DNA of 64,000 nt from Clostridium estertheticum (GTDB taxonomy: Bacteria > Bacillota > Clostridia > Clostridiales > Clostridiaceae), in contig NZ_JAAMNH020000001.1 in assembly GCF_011065935.2 (NCBI RefSeq), positions 5,291,001-5,355,000 on the forward strand, in the 5' to 3' direction. The first letter of the stretch is position 1, and each line of letters starts with the position of its first letter. Positions 44,222-52,687 of the stretch are shown here, piece by piece. A program made the position numbers and the translations under genes. A model generated the notes under the pieces. That model did not search any database, had not been told where the DNA came from, and saw only the letters and a list, made by a program, of their open reading frames with translations.

Positions 44222-45478
44222 TTATACCTTGACCCTACTTATATCTGCCCCTATACTCCTGAATTTTTCTTCAATATTTGGATACCCTCTATCAATATGT
44301 TCTATTCCTAAAATTTCCGTAGTACCTTCTGCTATAAGTCCTGCTATAACTAGTGCTGCCCCGGCTCTTAGATCTGATGCTGTTACAACTGTTCCTGTAA
44401 GTTTATCTACACCATCTACTGTAGCTACACTTCCTTCGACCTTTATCTTAGCCCCCATCTTTATTAATTCATCTACATGTTTAAATCTAGCTTCCCAGAT
44501 GCTTTCGTTTATTATGCTTCTGCCCTCAGAAATGCATAACAATGTATTCATTGGTTGCTGCACATCCGTTGGAAATCCCGGATAAGGAAGCGTCTTTATA
44601 TTTACAGCCTTAAGTCTTCCTTTGGCCTTAACCGTAACGCTGTCGCCACCTTCATATACCTCTGCTCCCATTTCCATGAGCTTTGCAGAAATTGATTCAA
44701 GATGTTTTGGAATAACGTTATTTACAGTTACTTCACCACCACAAGCAGCGGCTGCTATCATAAAGGTACCTGCCTCTATTTGATCTGGAATTACGCTATA
44801 GGTACATCCTGTTAATTCTTTTACACCTATAATTCTTATAACATCTGTACCTGCACCTTTTATATTAGCTCCCATAGAGTTTAAAAAGTTAGCTACGTCA
44901 ACTACATGAGGTTCTTTTGCAGAATTTTCTAAAATAGTTGTTCCTTCTGCAAGTGTTGCTGCAGCCATTACATTTATTGTTGCACCTACACTAACAACGT
45001 CAAAATAAATACTGGTTCCGATTAGTCTATCAGCCTCAACATTTACAGCATTATTCTCAATAGTTACAGTTGCTCCAAGTGCCTCAAACCCTTTTATATG
45101 TTGATCTATAGGTCTTACACCGATAGGGCAACCCCCTGGAAGGTCTACTTTAGCTTTTTTAAATCTAGCTAAAAGTGCGCCAATCAAATAATAAGACGCT
45201 CTCATTTTTCTTACATCTTCAGTACTCGCATCCATGCTAATTATATTTGTACTATCTATAGAAACTGAATTATTTTCTCTTTTAATTTTACAGCCTAGAT
45301 CCTCTAATATTCTTTCAATACAATTTACATCTTCTATATCAGGAATATTTTCAATGATACACGTGCCCTTACTTGCAATTATTGCTACTGGTAAAATTGC
45401 CACTGCTGCATTTTTAGCACCACTTATTTCTACCTGACCAAGCATAGGTTTACCACCGTTGATTACCAATTTATCCAT
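44222..45478 (-). CDS. murA: UDP-N-acetylglucosamine 1-carboxyvinyltransferase
   Basis: Catalyses the first committed step of peptidoglycan synthesis, transfer of enolpyruvate from PEP to UDP-GlcNAc. 418 residues, normal size. The KN motif is at residues 22-23 (SGAKNAAV) and the fosfomycin-target cysteine is at residue 117 (LPGGCPIGVRPID), so it should be fosfomycin-sensitive. Clostridia often carry two copies; which of the two this is cannot be told here. Confidence 0.96.
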   Translation of the reverse strand: MDKLVINGGKPMLGQVEISGAKNAAVAILPVAIIASKGTCIIENIPDIEDVNCIERILEDLGCKIKRENNSVSIDSTNIISMDASTEDVRKMRASYYLIGALLARFKKAKVDLPGGCPIGVRPIDQHIKGFEALGATVTIENNAVNVEADRLIGTSIYFDVVSVGATINVMAAATLAEGTTILENSAKEPHVVDVANFLNSMGANIKGAGTDVIRIIGVKELTGCTYSVIPDQIEAGTFMIAAAACGGEVTVNNVIPKHLESISAKLMEMGAEVYEGGDSVTVKAKGRLKAVNIKTLPYPGFPTDVQQPMNTLLCISEGRSIINESIWEARFKHVDELIKMGAKIKVEGSVATVDGVDKLTGTVVTASDLRAGAALVIAGLIAEGTTEILGIEHIDRGYPNIEEKFRSIGADISRVKV

Positions 45479-45640
45479 ATTTGTATCATCCTCACTATAT
45501 CTATATATTAAATTATTTTTATTTTTTTATATACATGCCATTATAACATATTTAAATTACATTTAACATTTATTTTGAAATTGATAAACTTTATTATTTT
45601 TTTTTATATAGAATTCATCAAAATAGCCATAGTTTTTTTC

Positions 45641-45692
45641 ATAATAATATAAAAATCACCCGTGAAAACACGGGTGATTTTTATATTATTAT
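45641..45692 (-). terminator. Very strong hairpin after the DUF1540 gene
   Basis: A perfect 24-bp stem (45641-45664 with 45669-45692), with ATCACCCGTG at its tip and an AAAA loop. It includes the stop codon of the DUF1540 gene on the minus strand. Confidence 0.85.
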
Positions 45693-45847
45693 GTTGTTTT
45701 GAAACTTCCGCAGTCTGTACATTCTGGTGTTTTAGCAACACTTTCATGTTTTATAACTTCGATTTTGTTTAATGTACAGTAATTATCATCATGACAATGA
45801 AATTTACATTCGCTTACTACACACCCTATACTATCATTATGCTCCAT
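45689..45847 (-). CDS. DUF1540-domain small cysteine-rich protein
   Basis: A 52-residue protein with cysteines grouped as GCVVSECKFHCHDDNYC and ECTDCGSF, the DUF1540 pattern that probably binds a metal. Strong GGGAGGTG 8 bases before the ATG at 45845-45847. Common in spore-forming clostridia; role unknown. It stands alone between murA and a divergent 2H-like gene pair, with a palindrome in the divergent region. Confidence 0.9.
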   Translation of the reverse strand: MEHNDSIGCVVSECKFHCHDDNYCTLNKIEVIKHESVAKTPECTDCGSFKTT

Positions 45848-45882
45848 TTGAAAAGCACCTCCCTTAATTATTTACAAAATTA

Positions 45883-45916
45883 TTATTAGCATAATTAAGA
45901 TTAATTATGCTAATAA
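45883..45916. promoter_or_regulatory. 34-base near-perfect palindrome in a divergent intergenic region
   Basis: TTATTAGCATAATTAA, a two-base centre, then its exact reverse complement. It lies 36 bases upstream of the DUF1540 start and about 120 before the 2H-like gene, fitting a shared operator. Confidence 0.5.
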
Positions 45917-46038
45917 AAAGAGTATACATAAATTTACATAGGAAATACAAACCCAAAAAAATATGTTATAATATAGTTATAATTTAAACAAAATAATGTT
46001 AACCAATCTTGGTTATTAATTTTATTCGGAGGAAAAAT

Positions 46039-46587
46039 ATGAAATACTTTTTAGTTGCTTTATTTGATGATGGATCTAATTCTATAATTCAAAATATTCA
46101 AAGAGATATTTGTAGAAAATATAAACTATACAAAAGCTCCCCTAATCTTTATATATCTATATGTACTATAACAAATCCCGATTTAGAAAAACTAGATGTA
46201 GTTGTTTCTAAAATTATGGTTCCTTATAAAAAATTTAAAGTTAATATAAATAATAATATTAGTTTAACTGAAAATTTTACTCAAGTTAATCTTAAAGTTG
46301 AAGATAAAGGGTATATTTATCGTTTAGCTAGGAGTATTACGAATACTTTAGATTTACATGGATTTAACGTTAAGAGTGAGAATGATAATATCGATTTACG
46401 TATTCTGATTGCTAATGCCAATCACATCATTAAAAAGTCATGTACCGGAGGATCAATTACTATTGATGCTAATTTAGAAAAGGATGATTTTTATAAGTTT
46501 GCAAAGGTTTGTAAACTTGAATTATGGAAACAGATTAGTAATAAAAAAGAAATGATAGTTAAAACTTATGATCTAAGAGAGTACTAA
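46039..46587 (+). CDS. 2H-phosphoesterase-like protein lacking both catalytic histidines
   Basis: A 182-residue protein with the same length and order as its downstream neighbour (MKYFLVALFDD start; ELWK near the end). Where the 2H/LigT fold needs H-x-[ST], it reads Y-I-S (residue 38) and R-I-L (residue 121). So it is probably an inactive paralogue with a binding role. GGAGG before the ATG at 46039. Gap of 40 bases to the second copy; likely co-transcribed. Confidence 0.7.
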   Translation: MKYFLVALFDDGSNSIIQNIQRDICRKYKLYKSSPNLYISICTITNPDLEKLDVVVSKIMVPYKKFKVNINNNISLTENFTQVNLKVEDKGYIYRLARSITNTLDLHGFNVKSENDNIDLRILIANANHIIKKSCTGGSITIDANLEKDDFYKFAKVCKLELWKQISNKKEMIVKTYDLREY

Positions 46588-46627
46588 AAAAATATAAAGT
46601 TATGTTTTAAATTTGAGGGTGATAAAA

Positions 46628-47176
46628 ATGATTTACTACTTGGTTGGCTTGTTTGACGATGATTCTTATAAATATGTGGAATCTTTGCAAAAGACACTTT
46701 GTGAAAAGTATAATCTGTATAGGTCCGGAACAGATTTGCCTATGCTTCATATAACTCTAGAGATAATAACAGATCCCAATCTCTGCGATCTGGATATTTC
46801 TTTAAAAAATATTCTTGAAGATTATACGGAATTCCAAGTTGAATTAAATGGTGTAATATGTTTTGACCCCCCATTTAAATCTGTAAACTTAAACATTAAT
46901 AATAGTGGTACTATATATGAATTATCTAAAAAAATAAATTCTATTTTAAATACGCAGGGCTTTAGTGTACGAGAACATATTGAAAACTGGAATTTACATA
47001 TTTCATTAGCTAATACAATTTTTTCGGATAGGGAATGGTCTGATAATGAATATTTAGCTGCCTGTAATTTAGCTAAGGATGAGAACCTTTCAAATGTTAT
47101 TACAGTCCGGAGAGTAGAGCTTTGGAAACCTATAAATGATAATCATGAGATGGTAGTTAAAAAATACATACTATAA
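46628..47176 (+). CDS. 2H-phosphoesterase-like protein (2'-5' RNA ligase superfamily)
   Basis: A 182-residue protein with two H-x-[ST]-x motifs: HITL at residue 41 and HISL at residue 124, spaced as in LigT/2H phosphoesterases acting on 2',3'-cyclic phosphates or 2'-5' linkages. Followed after about 30 bases by a dUTPase gene. The start ATG at 46628 has GAGGGTG; the upstream TTG is within the ribosome site. Substrate unknown. Confidence 0.75.
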   Translation: MIYYLVGLFDDDSYKYVESLQKTLCEKYNLYRSGTDLPMLHITLEIITDPNLCDLDISLKNILEDYTEFQVELNGVICFDPPFKSVNLNINNSGTIYELSKKINSILNTQGFSVREHIENWNLHISLANTIFSDREWSDNEYLAACNLAKDENLSNVITVRRVELWKPINDNHEMVVKKYIL

Positions 47177-47207
47177 GATACAATTCAGAGAAAAGGCGGT
47201 TTAAAAT

Positions 47208-47693
47208 ATGAACTTACAAAGATTATTTCAAATGCAAGATACTTTAGATAAACGAATTGAATCAGAACATAACCTTGAAGGCGTACCATTATTACAAAAA
47301 AAAATACTCTCCCTTCAAGTAGAACTAGGGGAACTAGCAAATGAAACGCGTTGTTTTAAGTTTTGGAGTACAAAAGCTCCTTCAAGTGATGATGTAATTC
47401 TCGAGGAGTACGTTGATTGTCTTCATTTTATTTTAAGCATTGGAATAGAAAAAAGCTTTGAAGATATTACTTTAAATACTAAATATATAACTTGTGAATT
47501 ATCACAGCAGTTTTTAAACTTATATATAAATATTTCAGATTTTATAAATTGTTCTTCTATAGATAGCTATTTAAATATTTTCCAGAATTTTTTAAGTTTA
47601 GGTAAAAATTTAGGATTTTCTGAGGAAGATATTGAAAATGCATATTTGTATAAAAACAATATCAATCACGAAAGACAAGACAATGGATATTAA
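47208..47693 (+). CDS. Dimeric (all-alpha) dUTP diphosphatase
   Basis: A 161-residue dUTPase_2-type NTP pyrophosphohydrolase that keeps uracil out of DNA. The metal-binding pattern is split: VELGELANETRCFKFW (residues about 37-52) and EEYVDCLHFILSIGIE (66-81). Common in clostridia and their phages. Third gene of the 2H-like cluster. AAAGGCGG before the ATG. Confidence 0.9.
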   Translation: MNLQRLFQMQDTLDKRIESEHNLEGVPLLQKKILSLQVELGELANETRCFKFWSTKAPSSDDVILEEYVDCLHFILSIGIEKSFEDITLNTKYITCELSQQFLNLYINISDFINCSSIDSYLNIFQNFLSLGKNLGFSEEDIENAYLYKNNINHERQDNGY

Positions 47694-47799
47694 TAGAGCA
47701 CCTTATTTGTTACAAAATTAACCGCTTGTAAAAGATTATAATTTTTTTTAATATTACAATACATTCTGGGTAAACTAACCTAGAGGAGTGTGATTGTAA

Positions 47800-48228
47800 T
47801 TGGGGTTAATATTTTCCATAATTGCGGGTGTCTTTATGAGTCTTCAAGGGGTTTTTAATACAAGAGTAAGTGAAAAGATTGGGCTTTGGGAAACTAACGT
47901 TTTAGTTCAAGGTACTGGGTTGATTCTGACCTTAATAATACTCCTTATTGCTGGTAATGGTAATTTTAGAAATATAAAAGAAGTGAATAAATTATACTTA
48001 CTAGGAGGCGTACTAGGTGCTATAATTATATTTTCTGTCATGAAAGGTATAACGAGCCTGGGACCAACCTATTCCATTGCAACTATATTAGTTGCTCAGC
48101 TTTTAGCTGCCGGTTTAATTGATAGCTTTGGAATATTTGGCGCGGAGCAAATTAAATTTGCCTTATCTAAATATATAGGCATCGGTGTAATGATTGTAGG
48201 TATAATAATATTTAAATGGAAAGGGTAA
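47800..48228 (+). CDS. DMT-family permease (YdcZ/DUF606 type)
   Basis: A 142-residue protein with five hydrophobic segments and the YdcZ opening (GVFMSLQGVFNTRVSEKIGLWE). It starts with TTG at 47800: an in-frame TAA stands directly before it and GAGGAG lies 11 bases upstream, so no other start is possible. Substrate unknown. Confidence 0.87.
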   Translation: MGLIFSIIAGVFMSLQGVFNTRVSEKIGLWETNVLVQGTGLILTLIILLIAGNGNFRNIKEVNKLYLLGGVLGAIIIFSVMKGITSLGPTYSIATILVAQLLAAGLIDSFGIFGAEQIKFALSKYIGIGVMIVGIIIFKWKG

Positions 48229-48393
48229 TAAGCTCTTTCTATTTTTTCGAGGAATAAGTGTTATTTTTTTATCTTACCTATTGAAATTACCAATAAATAC
48301 CCTCATAATTATATATGAATGCATACATATATAATTTTTAAGATAATTACTATTTACATATATTTTCATCATACAAGACAAGGAGGATACTTT

Positions 48394-49299
48394 ATGGATT
48401 TCAAACAGATCGAAGCCTTCATTAGTGTAGCCAGATTTAAAAGTTTTTCTAAGGCAGCTAATACAATTTTTTTATCCCAACCTACAATAAGTTCTCATAT
48501 AGCTAGCTTAGAAAGAGAGTTAAATGTTCAACTTTTTGACAGAACATCTAAAGAAGTATACCTTACACCTGCGGGGCATTCTTTTTTAGAATATGCAATT
48601 AATATAATAAATACTCGTAATAATGCTGTTTCTAATCTTTCTAATTTTAATACTACAATATCTGGGAAATTAAATTTATCAGCTAGCACCACTCCCTGTA
48701 ACTCGTTGGTGCCAAAGCTTATTAAAAAATTCAGCAATCTTTACCCCGATGTTCGTTTTAATATTACTGAGGAAAGTTCTGGAAATATAATAAAAGAAAT
48801 TTTAGATCTTCATTGTGAAATTGCTATAGTTGGAACCACAATTAAAAATGGTAAAATTAAAAGTTATAAGCTAATGGAGGATGATCTTGTTCTAATCTCT
48901 AGTCCAGAACTTAATGTCCCTGATGAAATAACCTTAGTGGATTTACTAAAATATAAATTTATAATTAGAGAGAAAAATTCAGCAACTAGAAGTACCCTTG
49001 ATACAGCTCTTGAATCAAAGGGCATAAATCCTAATTTGTTAAACGTATTTTGTGAAGTGAATACTTTGGACAACCTTCTTCAATTTGTAAAACTGGGAAC
49101 AGGTGTATCAATTATTTCCGAAAAAATTTCTTTGGATTATATTGATAGTAATAAAATAAAGATAAGTAAAATTAAAGATTTACTTTTAAAAAGAAACCTA
49201 TACCTGATTATTAACTCAAAACGCACCTTGACTCCAATTGCTAATGCCTTCTTTAGCATGTGCAGCGAAATGTTTTCACTGATAGAAAATGAAGCTTAA
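48394..49299 (+). CDS. LysR-family transcriptional regulator
   Basis: A 301-residue regulator: winged helix at residues 1-60 (MDFKQIEAFISVARFKSFSKAANTIFLSQPTISSHIASLE) and a periplasmic-binding-like effector domain after 90. The ATG at 48394 follows AAGGAGGATAC. The pattern resembles the CysL/CysB-type clostridial group, but the target is unknown. The DMT permease gene ends about 165 bases upstream. Confidence 0.92.
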   Translation: MDFKQIEAFISVARFKSFSKAANTIFLSQPTISSHIASLERELNVQLFDRTSKEVYLTPAGHSFLEYAINIINTRNNAVSNLSNFNTTISGKLNLSASTTPCNSLVPKLIKKFSNLYPDVRFNITEESSGNIIKEILDLHCEIAIVGTTIKNGKIKSYKLMEDDLVLISSPELNVPDEITLVDLLKYKFIIREKNSATRSTLDTALESKGINPNLLNVFCEVNTLDNLLQFVKLGTGVSIISEKISLDYIDSNKIKISKIKDLLLKRNLYLIINSKRTLTPIANAFFSMCSEMFSLIENEA

Positions 49300-49341
49300 A
49301 AAGTATATATTACTAAATTTATTTAGTAATATATACTTTTT
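49298..49341 (+). terminator. Terminator after LysR
   Basis: A perfect 20-bp stem (AAAAAGTATATATTACTAAA) with a TTTA loop and a run of T; starts inside the stop codon. Shares 17 bases with the inverted repeat at 7406-7422. Confidence 0.85.
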
Positions 49342-49406
49342 TTTATTAACATATTTTCAATAATTGCATATACTGTAATAATGTAACAATATCTTAGGAG
49401 GCATAC

Positions 49407-50600
49407 ATGTTTTCCTTGAAACATAAATTAGATCCTAGCTTAAATCAAGCACTGCTGTCTAACCTATATGAGAACTATAGGTTAATAATATACTGTAAAT
49501 CCCTTGAGCTTAAAACCATAGATAAAATTAAATCATTAAAATGTGATATTCTACGTCATATTTCCGGAGTAAATTGTATTTGCGCTATATTAACAGCAAG
49601 TGCTATAGACAGATTATTAGAATATCCACAAGTGTCATATATAACTTTTGATTCTTATGCCCATTTGTGTGGCAATAGCGTACTCTCATCTAACGGTATA
49701 TCCTTTCAAAGTAACTATAACCTTACTGGTAAGGGCATTGGCGTTGGACTAATTGATAGTGGTGTTTATCCACATGGCGACTTATTAAACCCTAGCAATA
49801 AGATAAAAAAATTCATGGATTTTGTTAATAATTTAAATTATCCTTATGATGATAATGGTCATGGCACCTTTATAAGTGGATTAATTTGTGGTAGCGGTTA
49901 TGGGTCGAAGGGTATGTACAAAGGTGTTGCAAGTGGCAGCCATCTTTATATGATTAAGGCCTTTGATAAACTAGGAAAGGGTTTTATATCTGATATTTTA
50001 TTTTCATTAGAAATTCTAATTAACGAGAGTAGTGATTTCAATATTAAAATCATTTGCCTTCCCTTTGAAACACTGGAACCTAATGAATTCGTACTTTCAC
50101 TGTTTTCTAGACTATTTGACCTTGCAATATCAAAAGGTATAGTAGTTATAGTTCCTAGCGGAAGTAATAAGAGTATTAAAAGTTCAATACGTGGCATAGC
50201 TACCCTTAGTAATTGTATAACTGTTGGTGGATATGATAGCACTTCGGATCCAAAAATATATGAATATTCTTCCTGTGGTCCTTTCCAAAAGCACGATAAA
50301 CCCAATTTGATTTCTGCCTGTGTTGATATTTGTTCCTTAATTTCAGATACAAAATTCATCTCTGAAAAGAATGGTGTAAAGCTCTATCCTAATCATACCA
50401 CTAATTTATATACCACCTACACAGGAACTTCCTGCTCCGCGGCTTTTATAAGTGGTATATGTGCTCTCCTCTATGAAAACAATAGTGATCTATGTTTCAA
50501 AGATACATTGGCACTACTAAAAGTATCTTCAAGCTTAATAAGTTTTCCAAAGTATATGCAAGGGTCAGGAATTATAAATTTAGAAAAATTATTACCTTAG
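49407..50600 (+). CDS. Intracellular S8-family (subtilisin-like) peptidase
   Basis: A 397-residue serine protease. The catalytic Asp is in GLIDSGVYPHGD (residue 117), the His in DDNGHGTFISG (residue 152), the Ser in TYTGTSCSAAFISG (about residue 345). No signal peptide, so cytoplasmic. An N-terminal region of about 100 residues may be a propeptide or inhibitor-like domain (FxxxxYxxLIIY type). GGAGG before the ATG. Adjacent genes give no clear role. Confidence 0.92.
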   Translation: MFSLKHKLDPSLNQALLSNLYENYRLIIYCKSLELKTIDKIKSLKCDILRHISGVNCICAILTASAIDRLLEYPQVSYITFDSYAHLCGNSVLSSNGISFQSNYNLTGKGIGVGLIDSGVYPHGDLLNPSNKIKKFMDFVNNLNYPYDDNGHGTFISGLICGSGYGSKGMYKGVASGSHLYMIKAFDKLGKGFISDILFSLEILINESSDFNIKIICLPFETLEPNEFVLSLFSRLFDLAISKGIVVIVPSGSNKSIKSSIRGIATLSNCITVGGYDSTSDPKIYEYSSCGPFQKHDKPNLISACVDICSLISDTKFISEKNGVKLYPNHTTNLYTTYTGTSCSAAFISGICALLYENNSDLCFKDTLALLKVSSSLISFPKYMQGSGIINLEKLLP

Positions 50601-50664
50601 GCACATAAAAACAAATAATAAGCCGTATACTAGCATATTTGGCTTATTATTTGTTTTTATGTGC
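50601..50664 (+). terminator. Terminator after the S8 peptidase
   Basis: A perfect 24-bp stem (GCACATAAAAAC, then AAATAATAAGCC) with a 16-base loop, directly after the stop codon. The inner T-rich arm can also end transcription from the other side. Confidence 0.8.
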
Positions 50665-50746
50665 ATTTATATTAATAAACTTTGAACATTAGGTAATAAT
50701 ATATACAGTGTAATTTATTAGGTGTATAATAGGGATATTCTTCAAT

Positions 50747-50776
50747 ATTGATAATTAATTAAAAATTATTATCAAT
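50747..50776. promoter_or_regulatory. Fur-box-like inverted repeat before ferritin
   Basis: ATTGATAAT (50747-50755) and ATTATCAAT (50768-50776) are inverted around 12 AT bases. The arms resemble Fur-type GATAAT repeats. The site lies about 20 bases after TATAAT (50725-50730). Confidence 0.4.
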
Positions 50777-50863
50777 GCTCAGAACATTATATACTATTAT
50801 AAATTTACGTTTCAAGGGCATAATTATTGATTCGTGACCCAAAGGAACATGAGGAGGATTATT

Positions 50864-51376
50864 ATGATAAGCGAAAAATTACTTAGTGAACTAAACAAAC
50901 AAATAAACTTTGAGTTTTATTCTGCACATATTTATTTAGCTATGGCAGCTTACTGCGCTGCAGAAGATTTTGATGGTTTTTCTAATTGGTTTAAAGTTCA
51001 AGCTGAAGAAGAGAAATTTCATGCTATGAAATTTTATAATTATGTAAATGAAATGAATGGAAGAGTAGTTTTAGAAGGGATGCCTGATCCTCAAAATGAT
51101 TTTAAATCACTTCTTGAGACTTTTAAAATATCATATAATCATGAGAAAATTGTAACTAGTAAGATTTACAATCTTACTGACATTGCTACAGAAGAAAGAG
51201 AACATGCTACTATAAGCTTACTTAAGTGGTTTATTGATGAGCAAGTTGAGGAAGAAGCTAACTTTAGTCGCCTAATAAAAAGACTTGAAAGAATTAATGA
51301 TGACCCTACAAGTCTTTATTTACTAGATACTGAACTGGCAGCAAGAGTTTTTGTTCCACCAGTTACTACTAGATAA
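50864..51376 (+). CDS. Ferritin
   Basis: A 170-residue iron-storage protein. The four-helix ferroxidase pattern is visible: INFEFYSAHIYLAMAAYC (E17 region), QAEEEKFHAMKFYNYV (E/H), EEREHATISLLKWFIDEQVEEEANF. Starts at the ATG at 50864 after GAGGAGG; the longer reading has no ribosome site. A Fur-like repeat lies upstream. Forms a 24-subunit cage in family members. Confidence 0.95.
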   Translation: MISEKLLSELNKQINFEFYSAHIYLAMAAYCAAEDFDGFSNWFKVQAEEEKFHAMKFYNYVNEMNGRVVLEGMPDPQNDFKSLLETFKISYNHEKIVTSKIYNLTDIATEEREHATISLLKWFIDEQVEEEANFSRLIKRLERINDDPTSLYLLDTELAARVFVPPVTTR

Positions 51377-51423
51377 AATTTATAAATCCATGAAAGTAAC
51401 ATATATTTTTTAATAAGGTTTTT

Positions 51424-51477
51424 AAGATAATTATAAAGTCACATATCAATATTGATATGTGACTTTATAATTATCTT
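51424..51477 (+). terminator. Terminator after ferritin
   Basis: A perfect 25-bp stem (51424-51448 with 51453-51477), followed by TTTTT. Confidence 0.85.
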
Positions 51478-51608
51478 TTTCAAGTGCATTAATTTATTAT
51501 ATTGACACATACTGGACAACAACACTAAATCCCATCACCACTAACCCTACGATCCTCAAATAAAGAATACACCTATTCCTATTCTTTTCATGTTTATATT
51601 ATACAATA

Positions 51609-52646
51609 TTATAAATTTTTCACAAGTGTAAGTAAATCACTATATATACCATAAGCAGTTTGCTGAATTTCAGGATTCTTTTCTATTATTTGTACTTGTC
51701 CCATTAAATCTGTTGTTATAGCTAATATAGAAGATGTAGCATCTATATTGCTAAAGGTATCCACATAATTTATATAAACTGGGTGCACCCTGCCTTTTGG
51801 TTTATTATCTTCAATATATCCTTCACATAAAAGCTTAATTTTGCACTGTTTTTCTTTAGCCTTCTCTATGTCTCCTAAAGTAATATCCGCTATGCCTTTT
51901 CTATCTATTTCTGCAGGATTTATATTTGTATCCATTAAAACATTTAGCAAGGCTGAAGTTTTTGCCGCTGCATCCCATCCATCAATGTCTAATGTTGGGT
52001 CTTCCTCTGCAAACCCTCTTCTTTTAGCTTCTTTAATAGCATCTTCATAACTATTTCCGCTTTCCATTTGTTCTAACACGAAATTGGTGGTAGAATTTAA
52101 TATTCCTTTAAAGGATAACACCCTACATCCTGGTAGCGTGTATTTAACAAAATTAAAAATAGGAGTACCATCCATTACAGTAGTTTCATATAAAAATTGC
52201 AGATTTTTCTCTTTTGAATTATCACGAAGCTTTTGATACTTCCAAGCTATAGGCCCTTTGTTTGCTGTTATAACATGCATCCCTACATCAAAAGCAGTCT
52301 CTATATGACTTATTGCTGGCTCTCCATCATAAATAGATAAAGTGCTTAGTTCAACGAGCAAGCTCGCATGGCAGTGTTTAATGACCTGTAGTGTTTCCAT
52401 AGTCACAGTATCTTCTGCACTAGAATCAAAGCTTCCCTTGCTTTTAACATCGCTTAAGGCCTTCGTCAGGTCTATTCCCTTAGCGTTAATAATTGCCCCC
52501 TTAGACCTACCTGCAATAGCTGTGACTTTAACATCATATCCAGTGCTTTCTTTAAGTTCCAGGTTCTTCGTTATTAACATTCTACAAAATTCCTGCGCCG
52601 CATTTCCAAATCCAACTAAACATATATTTATTTCTTTATTCTGCAT
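51609..52646 (-). CDS. hom: Homoserine dehydrogenase
   Basis: Reduces aspartate semialdehyde to homoserine in the threonine/methionine pathway. 345 residues without a C-terminal ACT domain, so it is the short form and probably lacks feedback control by that domain. NAD(P) loop at residues 8-15 (LVGFGNAAQEF); active-site lysine and acidic residues in FAEEDPTLDIDGWDAAAKTSALLNVL. It is 42 bases after the cinA start. Ribosome site AAAGGGGTGGGG. Confidence 0.93.
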   Translation of the reverse strand: MQNKEINICLVGFGNAAQEFCRMLITKNLELKESTGYDVKVTAIAGRSKGAIINAKGIDLTKALSDVKSKGSFDSSAEDTVTMETLQVIKHCHASLLVELSTLSIYDGEPAISHIETAFDVGMHVITANKGPIAWKYQKLRDNSKEKNLQFLYETTVMDGTPIFNFVKYTLPGCRVLSFKGILNSTTNFVLEQMESGNSYEDAIKEAKRRGFAEEDPTLDIDGWDAAAKTSALLNVLMDTNINPAEIDRKGIADITLGDIEKAKEKQCKIKLLCEGYIEDNKPKGRVHPVYINYVDTFSNIDATSSILAITTDLMGQVQIIEKNPEIQQTAYGIYSDLLTLVKNL

Positions 52647-52687
52647 TAGACCCCACCCCTTTTAAGTTAACAGTTGAAAATTAAAGA

